Shown here in pieces: positions 1 through 14,900 of a stretch of 64,000 nt of DNA. Each line of letters opens with the position of its first letter. Positions within the stretch are counted from its first letter, which is position 1. Source of the stretch: Rosellinia necatrix (lineage: Eukaryota; Ascomycota; Sordariomycetes; Xylariales; Xylariaceae); assembly GCA_021209875.1 (NCBI GenBank), contig JAGYVD010000001.1, forward strand, positions 6,448,001-6,512,000, in the 5' to 3' direction. The notes beneath the pieces were generated by a model. The model was given only the letters and a program-made list of their open reading frames with translations, was not told the origin of the DNA and searched no databases. The translations under genes and the position numbers were made by a program.

Positions 1-3898
<3,898 letters not shown>

Positions 3899-6613
3899 AT
3901 GCTGTATTCCCCGGGGCTCGATACCACTGTTGCGAGCGCACCCAGGACGAGACGTACGGCAAAGCAACCAAAGAGATGTTCCGAGTGCGGAGTATGCTTC
4001 TCCAAAACAGAGCATTTAGCCCGTCATATCCGAAGCCACACGAAGGAAAAGCCGTTCTCCTGTCGTGAATGCGGAAAGTCTTACAGCCGACAGTCAGTCT
4101 TGCTACCTCAATTAACCTACTGATGACACCTCTTCATTCTCGCTAGCTCTACCGATAAACTAACTCGAATCAGGGACTCTCTTCTTCGGCATTCCCGTGT
4201 CCATGCCCACAGCCGAGGAAATAGGTCGCCGGCGAGCGTTACACCTTCATCCTCCCAGTTCCCATTAGCGGGAGAAGGGTTTCAAACAGATATCACGCCA
4301 CACGGTGACCATGTCTTACGCACCGATTACGACGCGGAGTCTCAGAACAGTCTTTCCTCTTCTGGCTTCTCTCATCCTCCAACAGTAGCAACTACAGCCG
4401 GGTGGAGTGGCCAGAGCGAACAATCCGGCCCGGCATTAACCGACGGCTCTCTGCAACACTCTGTTCTCCAAGCGGACGCCGGACCTCATTCGAGTGAGCA
4501 ATATGTCAGGACGGCCTTTCCAGGTGTGCCAACGACCATTTTCAACACACCAACTGACCTAGAACTATTGGATATCGGCCTAAACGCCCATGAACCAGCT
4601 TGGTTGCTGGGCAGCGACTTTGATCTCAACGCTCTAGACTTCCCGCTCCCGGCCGCCACGTCAGAATGGGGTCATGCGAGCCACGAAGATGGGCCATCTC
4701 ATGGGGGAACATATGAGACCGCAAATACCCTAGGCCACTATAAAGGCCACACACCTCTATCTGATCTGGTGCCTGCGGTTCAATATCATTGGTACACAAC
4801 GTTGACTCGTGATGTCGTCTGCTATGAGTCTCCTGATCAGCTCCACGGGCAGGATCATATTGATGAGGCCTACAGGGAAGGACTCAGGTACAAGCTACAG
4901 CCATGTCCTAGCAATACCGCATTACCTTCGGCCGACTTTCTAGTGAGTAGCGGTCTCTATCCCTTTCCTCCTCCTTATACCGCTCAAGGTCCCCTAATAA
5001 GGAAGACAGAACCTTTGCATCAAACTGTATTTCGTACGTTTCAACCCGGTATTTCCAATTGTGCACGCGCCATCCTTCCGTCCCTCATCGGAGAACGCCA
5101 TCCTCCTGTTGTCAGTGTGTTCTGTCGGCGCCCTCTTTATGGGTTCGGCAACCGCTGCTGCACAAGGTAGAAGGATTTTCCAGACACTAAACAAAGCGAA
5201 TTTATCGTCGGTGAGTAACTATTCAAACGCAGTCTCTTCCACACCGTTCCTAGTAGAGACAGTAGAGACAAGTGCCTCGATCTAACGACTCAAATCTAAA
5301 CTCAGTGGGACACATACATCCGCCGTGATGCCAGGGAATGGCGTTCTCTCGTCCAGGCATCGATTATCGGGCAGACCTTCGGGATGCTTTCCGGCCAACC
5401 AGACAACGTTTGCATGACGGAGAGTTTTCATGGCACGGCTATCGCCTGGGCCCGTCAAGGCGGCTTCTTCAAGATCAAATCCGCGCCGCTCCCAACCACC
5501 AGCGACGAGCCCAGCACGAGCAAGGAAGACGTGTGGCGGCGCTGGATCGACGCCGAGGAATCCGTCCGGCTGGTCCTGGCACTATACGTGCACGATTCCG
5601 AATTCGCGACGACATTCCACCACGAGCCGCTCCTGCGCCACACTCTCAAGAACCTCCCGGCCTGCAATTCGGACGAGCTATTCTTCGCGCCCACGGCGAG
5701 CGATTGGTACGGTCTCGTGGAGAAGGACCGAGCCGCCAGCAGCAGCAGCAGCAGCAGTAGCAGCAGCCGCAGCCCCGAGACGGCAGCACATATCCGCGCC
5801 ATCAATGCGCTGGCGGTACCGCCGCCGCCGCCGCCGCCGGCCATGGCGACGCGAAAGGCGCAGATGTTCGCCTACGCGTCGCTCGCGGGCATCGTGGCCT
5901 CGATCCAGGAGAAGCGGTCCTCGCTCCTGCTGGACGACGCGTCGAGGCGGCACTTCCGGGCCCTGCTCCTGTCGTGGCACGGCGAGTACTACCGGCACGT
6001 CCAGGGCGGCGCCCCCAGGCGGAGCCACATCAACCTGCTGATCTTCTGGCACGCGGGGTTCATGGCGCTCCACGCGGACGCGGACCTGCTGGAGCGCTCG
6101 ATCGGGCGCGACGGCCGGCAGGCGGCGCAGGCGGCGCGGGCCGACGTCGGCGGCTGGGCCGCCTCCCCCTCGGCCCGGCGCGGCGTGCTCCACGCGCTGG
6201 TCATGCTGAAGCACCTCGAGATGCTGCCGATCGGGCTGGAGCCGGCGATCCACGTGCCCAAGGCCGCCTTCTACTCTGCCATGGTCGTGTACAGCTACAT
6301 CAAGTTCAAACCGTCGTCGGCCGACGACCCGGGCGGCGCGCCCTCGCAGGAGGAGGGGGGGGAAGGGGAGGAGGAGGAGGAGATGGACGTCCCGGAGCTC
6401 CGTGTGCCGGGGTCGGCGAACGCCCTGAGCCTAGGCGGCGGCGGCGGCGGCGGCGACAACAAGGCGGCGTCGTCGACGGCCATCTTCCCCCCCGTCGAGC
6501 CCAGCATATTGTGCAACGCCATCGACCTCCTGCGGCGCATCGGCCACTGGGAGATCTCGCGCAAGTTCGCCTCCATCCTGCAGATCCTCCTGGATGACGT
6601 GACAAAGGCATGA
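3899..6613 (+). CDS. C2H2 zinc-finger transcription factor with fungal-specific TF domain
   Basis: Four exons fit: 3899-4092, 4174-4942, 5010-5210 and 5306-6613 (823 aa). All three introns have GT-AG ends. The first intron splits the second zinc finger, and splicing restores it exactly. Finger 1 uses C27, C30, H43, H47 and finger 2 uses C55, C58, H71, H75, joined by a TKEKPF linker. A Ser/Thr/Pro-rich region follows. From exon 3 comes the fungal_trans (PF04082-type) domain, with hallmark segments FNPVFPIVHAPSFRPSSEN and SVCSVGALFMGSA. The middle carries runs of Ser, Pro, Glu and Gly encoded by AGC, CCG, GAG and GGC repeats. The protein is inferred to be a nuclear DNA-binding regulator. It lies about 1 kb upstream of the dioxygenase/FAH pair and could regulate it, but no binding site was tested. 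The start is the first ATG in frame before the fingers; an upstream exon is not excluded. Confidence 0.85.
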
Positions 6614-7638
6614 TGATGTTTCGCGACCAAACCGGACTCGGAGGACATGGATGCGTGCTCCTCTAGAACCCTTCCTCCTCCTATTTCGTATGACGCGGAG
6701 AAAGAGGGTGGGGGGAAGGGGTTTGGTCGCCGACACGTTTTGCCCGCCCACTAATTTTTTCGTATCGCCCTGAACGCATCCTTCCCGGACTTCACTCCCT
6801 TTTCGCAACAAACTGCCAAGAATTGTTTTAGCCACACACACACATACACACACTATACACACCAAACGCAGATGGCGTTGCCTTCTCAGCCGGCTGGCGT
6901 CACCGGAAACATGACCTCTGGATGGCTCGAGCTTTTTGGATGCACACGGTTGGTGATAAATCACACGGCGGGGAAGCAAAGCGCCCAAAGCCCTCCTCGC
7001 CATGTGCGCGGCGCGTGCGTAGAGGATAACATGTTGAAAGGGCTCGATGGTCGTGATATCCCTTGCCTCGACACCTCCACCTCCTAGCCCATCGGCCGGG
7101 CTTGAGGGGCCATCATTCGCCAGAAAAAGCTCCGTGCGCTCGTGTGTTTGGAGGAGTTGGGGTAGGATTCCAAGGGCGAACTAACTTAGAAGCGGCGCCC
7201 ACAGCCAGCGTATGGGAAGATGCGGAGAGCGAACCCGTCGCGAAATGTGGGACATGGGGGACATGGCTCGATGGAGTGCATGCGGGACAATTCCATCGTG
7301 CGTTTGCGGGACCATCTCGATGCGGGGAGAGAGGTATCATCGGATGTTCGCGGGACGGTTGCATTATGTGCCCTCATGATGCCGGTTTGGGCGCGAGGGA
7401 GAGGAGCGCGGGCTTTCCGGAGACGCCGGCGCGGAGCATGGCCTGGTATTTAATACCAATTCGTGGGGAGGCAAATGGCTGTCGATGGAGTATCCGTTCT
7501 CTGGTCCTGGTAGACCGAAATTGATGCAAGCGACCTCCGATCTCATCATCTTCGAGCAAGCCGCCAAATCCGACCTCGAATTAGCCCAAGCTAACTAACT
7601 AGGCAGCGGAGTTGTCGGTCGTCTGAGGCACACACGCC
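6614..7638. other. Intergenic region between regulator and dioxygenase
   Basis: No recognisable gene. It contains a CA-rich tract at about 6833-6860 and several direct GGGACA-type repeats near 7250-7310. It should hold the 3' end of the regulator and the promoter of the dioxygenase gene. Confidence 0.5.
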
Positions 7639-8410
7639 ATGGCCATTCAATCCCGGAATCAAGGGGCTGCGGTCCCGGACCTGATCGCCGTCGGCCACCG
7701 GCATGAAGACATCCAGGCCTGGAGGGCGCGGAACAACATCGACCTCGCGAATCAAATCAAGCTGGTCAAGATATCCCACATGCGTTATCAGCACCCTGAT
7801 CTAGATGAGATTGGTCAATTCTTGGAAGGTACCTACACGGGATAGCGGCAATCTCACGAGCGCACCGACTGATATAAATAGACTTCGGCATGACAGTCGC
7901 GAAGAAAACCGACGACGAGGTATGGTTTCGAGGATACGGCCCGGACCAATACGTCTGTAAGCTAGTCCAGAAGGCCCATTAGCAGCAACCCCCATTGCTC
8001 ACTTCGCCGACAGACCACGCGCTGAAGGGCCCCAAGAAGTTCCTGGGCGGCACATTCCTCGTCGAGTCATACGAGGACCTCGAGCGCGCCGCGAAGCTGC
8101 CGGGCAGCAGCGATATCCAGAAACTAGCCACCGCCCCGGGGGGGGGTTTCTTCGTCGCGGCCCACGACCCGGAGGGGTTCCCCATCAACCTGATACACGG
8201 CCAGGAGGAGCGGGAGGAGTCGGCAGAGGAACAGCCGAAGAAGCTCGCCTATAACTTCGAGAACGAGAAGCCCCGCGTCCGCGAGTTCCTCCGGTTCAAA
8301 CCGGGCCCGGCGGCTGTGCACAAGGTTCGTCGGTCCCGACCGCCGCCGCGTCGAGCGCACTCCTTTCTTTCTTTCTCCCTTTCTTTCTTCCTCTCTTCCT
8401 TTCTTTCCCC

Positions 8411-8489
<79 letters not shown>

Positions 8490-9118
8490 TCATTCATTTG
8501 CTTGCAAGCTAACAAGCCGGTTTTACGCGGTGCCAGCTGGGCCACTACGGCCTCTGCGTGCAAGACTTCGCGAGCGAGCTCGACTTCTACCTAAAGAACT
8601 TCAACCTCGTGCCGACGGACTTCCTCTACGTCGATATCGACGAGCCCTCCGGGGCGAAGGGGGAGGAAGAGGAGGAGGAGGAGGAGGAGGAGGAGGAGGA
8701 GGAGGAGGAGGAGGAGGAGAAGGAGAAGAAGAAGAAGAAGAAGAAGAACAAAAAAGACGTAGCGATCTTCGCGCACATCGACCGAGGGGCGGACTACGTG
8801 GACCACCACACGTTCTTCATGAGCACGAACGCGACGAGTCACGTGCACCACTGCTCGTTCGAGGTGCACGACTACGACACGCAGATGCTGGGGCACCAGT
8901 GGCTCGGCGCGCGGGGGTACGAGCCCGTCTGGGGCGTGGGCCGCCACATCCTCGGCTCCCAGATCTTCGACTACTGGTGGGACACGTCCCGCAACATGAT
9001 CGAGCACTACATCGACGGCGACGTCGTCAACGCCCACACCCCCATCGGCTACAGCCCCGCCGGCGACGAGTCGCTGGCCGTCTGGGGTCCCGAGGTGCCG
9101 TCGTGGTTCCTCCAGTGA
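7639..9118 (+). CDS. Extradiol ring-cleavage (VOC-fold) dioxygenase, catechol 2,3-dioxygenase-like
   Basis: Four exons are inferred: 7639-7828, 7882-7956, 8014-8324 and 8537-9118 (385 aa). Joining them gives the continuous two-module glyoxalase/bleomycin-resistance fold of type I extradiol dioxygenases. The expected 2-His-1-Glu iron ligands are visible in the C-terminal module: the His of SHVHHCSFEV (near 8842), the His of VGRHILGSQ (near 8944) and the Glu of MIEHYIDGD (near 9001). The family inserts O2 into catecholic rings beside the hydroxyls. The third intron (212 bp) is mostly a TTTC microsatellite. Exon 4 has a Glu/Lys-rich insertion of about 30 residues, encoded by a GGA/AAG repeat, between the YVDIDEPSG and KDVAIFAHIDRG segments. 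The gene converges on an FAH-family gene 504 bp away, which suggests meta-cleavage of an aromatic compound. The substrate is unknown. Confidence 0.85.
8361..8498 (+). repeat. TTTC tetranucleotide microsatellite inside an intron
   Basis: An imperfect TTTC/TTCC tract begins at 8361, becomes perfect from about 8410 to 8490 (roughly 20 units), and ends in TTCATTCATT. It fills most of intron 3 of the dioxygenase gene and forms a long polypyrimidine stretch before the acceptor at 8534-8536. Confidence 0.95.
8661..8749 (+). repeat. GGA/AAG trinucleotide repeat within coding exon
   Basis: A purine-only run of GAG triplets followed by AAG triplets lies inside exon 4 of the dioxygenase and encodes a Glu-rich then Lys-rich stretch. 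Flanking residues keep the family alignment, so the repeat reads as an in-frame expansion in a surface loop. Confidence 0.95.
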
Positions 9119-9622
9119 TGCGGGTGTGGAGGCTTAACATTCGCGAGGGAAAGGGGAAAGGGGTGGGGGAATAGGGGAAATGGGGAGGAGGAGGAGGGAG
9201 GAGGGAGGAGGACCTGCTAACTCAAATCGGTTTAATGGTGCTTTGTGGGTTGTATCCCGTCGCATGAGGGACTGGGGCGGTCACTTTTATCGTCTATCTC
9301 GAAATGGAGGGTTGGGTAGATATGTATATGTCTTAATCTTGAAAGTTGATATGAAAAGTTGTTTGGTTTGGATAGAAATGCATACGATATGCCATTATGT
9401 GTGGTACGAGCGAGATTAAGGTAGTTAGTTGTAAATTGATAGGGCTTTATAACAGTCGAACTGGAACGGAACAAGCATGCAGTCCTACACCTTTGTGCGC
9501 AAGCCTCTAAGTACCTCCAATAAATCTTTAGTATAGCAATGAAAGTCTAGTTACTCTAGATCATATCTCCAAAAACCCTGTGAATTCATCAACCTACAAT
9601 CCCTCTACCAGCCTCCCCCGGT
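9119..9622. other. Convergent 3' intergenic region
   Basis: This is shared downstream DNA of the dioxygenase (+) and FAH (-) genes. It has a second GGA-rich tract at about 9182-9212 followed by AT-richer DNA. No coding frame was recognised. Confidence 0.6.
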
Positions 9623-10689
9623 TTAATCGTCTTCGTAGCACACACGATTCACAAGCGTCCCGATGCCCTCGATCTCCACGCGGACGTCGCCGCCATGCTC
9701 GAGCACGACGGGCGGCTTCCGGAAGAAGCCGATGCCGGCGGGCGTGCCGGTCAGGATGATCGAGCCGGCCTCCAGCGTGGTGCCCTGGGACAGGTGGGCG
9801 ATCTGGCGGCGCACGCTGAAGATCATGTCGCTCGTGTGCCCGTCCTGCACCACGGCGCCGTTGTACAGCGCCTTGATGGCCAGCGTCTGCGGGTCGGGGA
9901 TCGCGCTCGGGGAGACCAGCGCGGGGCCTGGAGAGAGGGGGGGGGGGAGTGTGCGATGTCACGTCAGCATAAACGTCATTCTCTTGATGTCCACATTCAC
10001 GAATCTACGGACAGACAGCGAATGGTTAAAGGGGGGGAAGGGGCCGTCGGTTCACCTACCGAGGGGGCAGCTCCCGTCCAGGCCCTTGCCGAAGGACCAC
10101 TGCGAGGTCGCCAGCTGCAGCTTGCGCGCCGAGATGTCGTTGGACGCCGTGTAGCCCAGGACGTGGTCCAGGGCCTCGGCCTCGGGGATGTCGCGGCCGC
10201 TGCGCCCGATCACGACGCACAGCTCGGCCTCGTAGTCGCTCGTGCCGTCCTGCGCGACCCGCGGGATCGTCACCGCCGCCGGGTACGGGTCGGCCAGCGC
10301 CGTCCGCGGCTTCGTGAAGAGCACCGGCACCTCCGGCAGCGCGAAGCCCCCCTCCTGCGCGTGGTCCTTGTAGTTCAGCCCCAGGCACCGGATATAGCTG
10401 CACTCGGCCGGCGAGATCGGCGACAGGAGCTGTTGGGTCGGGGCTTGTCAGTTCCCTACATCCAAATGGTGATCCGGCCCGCCGCCAACGCACGTACCCT
10501 TTCCACCGTGTAGACGACGCCGGTGACTATCTTCCCATCGAAAATCGTCCCCCGGATTAGATACGCTTTGATCTCGACACCGTCCACCGAGTCCTTTCCG
10601 ACGTCGCGGCTGGTGTCCACGAGCTGTCCCAGATGCAGCTGGTGGTCTTCTTTCGCGATGAAGCGGATGAGATGTGTCCAATTACCCAT
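9623..10689 (-). CDS. Fumarylacetoacetate hydrolase (FAH) family protein
   Basis: Three exons on the minus strand: 10689-10498, 10429-10060 and 9927-9623 (288 aa). Introns of 68 and 132 bp have GTACGT/CAG and GTAGGT/CAG ends. The FAH-fold signature is clear: LGLNYKDHAQE with the catalytic His, DYEAELCVVIG with the metal-binding Glu pair, YTASNDISARKLQ with the metal-binding Asp, and ILTGTPAGIG near the C-terminus. The family hydrolyses or hydrates C-C bonds in diketo acids, for example fumarylpyruvate and fumarylacetoacetate hydrolases, acylpyruvases and 2-oxopent-4-enoate hydratases. Convergent placement beside an extradiol dioxygenase suggests it processes the ring-cleavage product. Its size matches the acylpyruvase/fumarylpyruvate hydrolase group rather than the roughly 420-aa tyrosine-pathway FAH. 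Exact substrate unknown. Confidence 0.88.
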
Positions 10690-11515
10690 TTTTCCTTGTG
10701 GTCCTATCTTTTCTTTTTTCTTCTCTTTTTTTTTTTCTTTCTTTTCGACTTCGATATTGGATTCTGCTATTTTATTGCGTTGTTTACACGAGTATATTTA
10801 CTATGTATGTATCTTCAACTCCAGGAACCTTGCGGGACACATGCCCGGTCCCGCCGCAGTCTCCTATCACCTTGCGGGGCAGCATCAACTGGCGAAAGCG
10901 AATTCGTCATGCAATTCCGAGCTTAGACGGTTCTTAGTCAGAGGCAACGGGGCGGTATCGGCTGTGTGAGACAGGTCGTTATGAGACCAACGCCATCTTT
11001 CAGTATTAGATTACACCGACATTCACCTGAGCATTCATGCGCTTATCGGGGCCATCCAAACAAGGATGCTATAATGGCTTGAAGTCTCTCGTTTTCGTTA
11101 GAATTATCCACACTAATCACTAATACATAATATCATGGAACCCAATTCCAATTCCTCCACTTCGAACTCCGTTAGATTGAAATATCACCACCCGAGGAAC
11201 TCGACGTGGTCCATCATAACAAACCATCGTTCTTGATCTTAACCAACCAGTACAGAAGAGGAATTAGCAGAGTCAAAGCGCTCTATTGGGCTAATGTCAT
11301 TAAATATTATCATGTATCTTTGATCCCATATCTCAGTCCAACTACCACCGATGAACAGAGGGCCAAATGCCCAACGTTAGTCGATAGCGACACTTCCCAG
11401 GACCACGCGTCGATGTATAACCAATCCGATCAGCCAACATGCCGTGACTTGGAAAAGGAACGGCGAATTCTGTCTCAACGCGCTTCCCGGAAGCTCCACG
11501 AATAAACCCTATGGC
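10690..11515. other. Intergenic region upstream of FAH-family gene
   Basis: A polypyrimidine tract at about 10707-10745 lies just upstream of the FAH-family start codon and may be a promoter CT box. The rest shows only short unconvincing frames. Confidence 0.5.
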
Positions 11516-11998
11516 TTAGACACCAGCTGGTGTCTGGCATAGGAGGGCCTGGCCAAGCTATCGATACCATGTCAGTGGCTTGATTATACAGAGGAATGTT
11601 CGCGATGAGACATACCACAGGGAGAACACAGCATCGGGCTCGTTGACCACCAGCAGCGCAAATATATCGGAATTCATTCGGGCTCTGGGGTACGGCGGGA
11701 GCTATGAATGAGACAAAATGTAAGCATTCGGTCTTCTTCATTTCTAGGAGAACTGAAGGAGAATCTCACGGCTGTGGCAGTCCAGGTCGGCAAGGCCTAG
11801 GATATCGGTAGCACAGCACTGAGAGCTGCTGTAGAGGCCGTCAGGGCAGCCGTCGTATGCAGGAGTAGGATACGGGTAGGCAGGCATGGTGGAAGTAGGA
11901 GTGCTGCTGTAGATGCCCTTGGGAGGAAGCGGCAGGTCTAGAGGGCTGGCCGCAACAGCGGTAGCGAAGACGGCGGCGATGACGGCGAAGAACTGCAT
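11516..11998 (-). CDS. Class II hydrophobin
   Basis: Three exons on the minus strand: 11998-11770, 11701-11616 and 11557-11516 (118 aa). The protein begins with a hydrophobic signal peptide (about residues 1-17), then a short Pro/Ser/Tyr-rich segment. Eight cysteines at 51, 61, 62, 74, 91, 100, 101 and 112 give spacing C-x9-CC-x11-C-x16-C-x8-CC-x10-C, the exact class II pattern. The ending LGQALLCQTPAGV is also typical. Splicing at both introns is needed to recover the pattern; the last exon is only 42 bp. Hydrophobins are secreted and self-assemble into amphipathic films on hyphae, spores and at air-water interfaces. Class II members are known from Pezizomycotina. No companion gene is adjacent. 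Confidence 0.95.
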
Positions 11999-14900
11999 TT
12001 TGGCTACGATACGCTCGGATGATCGACACTGGTGTGGTGTTGAGAATAGGGCAAAGAGTCGAGGGTGATGGCCAAGAATCGGAGAGTTCGTTTGGTGTGC
12101 GGTATAATACAAAACAAGAGCCAGAAGGTAAGGGCGCTCGGCCGGTACTTATACTGGGAACTGAGCAGGAGTTTCTATTCATAACGCAACCGTAGCATCC
12201 TAGCCATCATGGCCTTTCGAGCTTGCTGCCCACATCGCTCTAGACGACGCCGGTGGAATATGCATCAACGCTGTAACTGTGGATTCACAGATCATTCTTG
12301 CTAGGAGTGAGAATCCACGGTATAGCAGCGGATCACTAGGCTAGTTCCTCCAAGCCGAATGAATAGCCCGCCCAGTAAACTACACTACTACGTTAGATAA
12401 TCCAAAATGGGGGTGATCATCAATGACATATCTTCATTCGCTCCCCAGTCTCTCCTAATTTCACGCTCGTACAGTACCATCAGGCTTTTGGCGAAATATT
12501 CGTTGAGGGTCGGAAAAGGAAGTGATCGTCGGTACCACGACAGAACTCTTATCTTAAGCATCGAGGCAACCGTGGAACGCATGTGAACGTCTCAACTCAG
12601 GGGCATCTACCACTCACCCGGTTCCAGGCCAAGGTCGTTGCATGTAACCCCTCGGCCGCCGAGGTTGGCATACCTCACAACAACACCTTCGAGATTCCAC
12701 GAGCCATTCATGCTTCATGAGAAAAAGCGCCACGACCCTGGTATAGGATGACGTCAAGCCCGCCGCGCAAGCCTTTCCACGCCCCAGTTCTAGTTCAGCT
12801 CATGTGCTAACTACGTACGCAGCTAACTCTGTAGTAAACCCCGAGATGAGAATAACAGCAGGGGTGTCATATACACTCATACTGCCCTGCAAGGTCTAAT
12901 GAGTGTCCCCTGTCCACCTTTCGATGGGGTTTTTTTTCTTCCTTTTTTTCCTCGCGTTAACAGCCTAGATTCCATTTACCGTAGTATTGTACACGGCACT
13001 GCCTGCCAAACGGTCAATTAACAACAAACAAGAGCCCACCGTTGCTTTAACCTACTCTCTTGACCGTTGACCCAGTAAACCAATCACGGCAGTGCTAACG
13101 ATTCCCGTTACATTCCGCTCCCCGACAAAAGTATTTATCGGTCCACTTTCCTCAAGTCCAGAATCGACACCCATATGAGAAGCTCGCATATCACTTTCTC
13201 AACTTTCAGAGCGTACAGTACATACAGCAAACACTGTTATTAGCGTCACGCACCTATGTAGTCACATATTAGTTCAAAAGTCTAGAGCTATGTAGGCTTG
13301 GCGTGGGCACAGGAAAAAATCCATTACATATCTCATATTACTTAGGGTTCAATAGGAGATAGATAAGCCAGAGGGAGGCATATAGGCTACTATCAGCCAC
13401 TTACCGATATCAATATGTGCCCTTTATTAAAATAAGCCACGGTTGCTACCACTCGTGTTCAACGTTCGATTCCTTAGCAAAAGAAACCAATTTCGATCGG
13501 TCTCGTCCCGTGTTCGCGGTAAAGACTCGTTTTCGGCATGCACATACGAAAGTATTCTCGGTGGCCCCAGAAATGCAATGGTCCTACACTACTACACTGT
13601 ACACTACACTACTTAATTTCGCTGATCATTATATAGCGGCCGGGGGGTCACGGCGGGTAGATGCGCTGTCACCCAGTGCCGGGACAGAAAGACGCTCGCT
13701 TCCGTGACGCTGGCTCTGGCTGGATTGGTACCTGACGCTAGGATTTTTATCCTTGGCGGGCAGGGGTTAGGTAAAGGTCGTCATTCGGCGTTACTCAAAT
13801 ATGCCAGCCTCCCATAACTATCTAACGGCCATCAGCCGTACAGAAGCCGTAGTTATCTACCCCCGCAGACAGAATCTATCTGCTGAACTATTGTTTGCCA
13901 GTGTGCCACAGCGAGTGACTAGTCTATGAAGATAGTGTAGTCAGGCTTACACATACATACCCCATTCGGGACCTATCTTAGTTCCCGTTCGCTAGTCAGC
14001 CTAGGTCATGATCTAAATGAACCCGTCCCTCCTTTCGGGCGGTGAGCTGTGTCCGAACACACCGATGATGCCGAATATACACTACACATATGGGGATGCC
14101 AGCCTAAATCACCCACCACTTTTAGCATTGGCTGACAGTGTAAATAACGGATCCATGTACTACTTAGGTGTTAAATCAACATATCCAGGCCCCGTTAATA
14201 CTTGCTGATTTTCTATGTTCTTGTTGGCGTTTTTATAATGATGAAAAATTTTGATCTTGGAACGCGTATTCAAGCCCTTACGCTTCATTCAGAAAACTAT
14301 TCGCGAAGCGTTTACGGTCAATGACACTGGTTATGTGACAACTAAAGCTAAAACAGACGCGGCTACAAGCCTGGCGAAGCCCCCTAATCCCCGCGAATTC
14401 GTTGATACGAAAGTCAGCAGAGGCTGCCCTGCTCTGCTGTATTGACAGACGAACTAGAACCCAAAATTATCTCGATTCTTACCTCTGATGAAGCCTCCCG
14501 CAAAATTTCTACCCAAGAAATAGCTAATAAGCTCTGCAAACAAAACGGTGCCGATCTGACTATTTCTCAAAGTAAAGCACGAAGAGTTCTCGCCACCGGG
14601 CCTTATAAAACAGTCAAGTATGTATGTAGTTTCACTTTCCAAACTTGAAAAGCAGTATTCGAGTGTAAAGTTGTGTTTGGCAATTGAAAACTGACGAACT
14701 GATCAAATGCCTGCCTGCACTGTGAACTGGTGCTAAGGGTAGTGGATGATTTGGATCGCCACCTCCGGGCTGGTTTACCCTGTGGTGGGAACGGGTTGAG
14801 AACCTGCCGAGCGGGTGCTTCACTCCAGAACCTACCGATTTCGCCTGATCCATTGCATACTCATAGGCGATGTACCTGGTGTATCATACAATTATTACAA

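Noticed and set aside
5455..6611. Several long frames on both strands rich in Arg, Ala or Leu over the regulator
   Set aside because: They are shadow frames of GC-rich exon 4; only the forward frame carries the fungal_trans domain.
8249..8563. Minus-strand frame with repeating KKER units
   Set aside because: It is the TTTC microsatellite read backwards, inside an intron and overlapping a well-supported dioxygenase exon.
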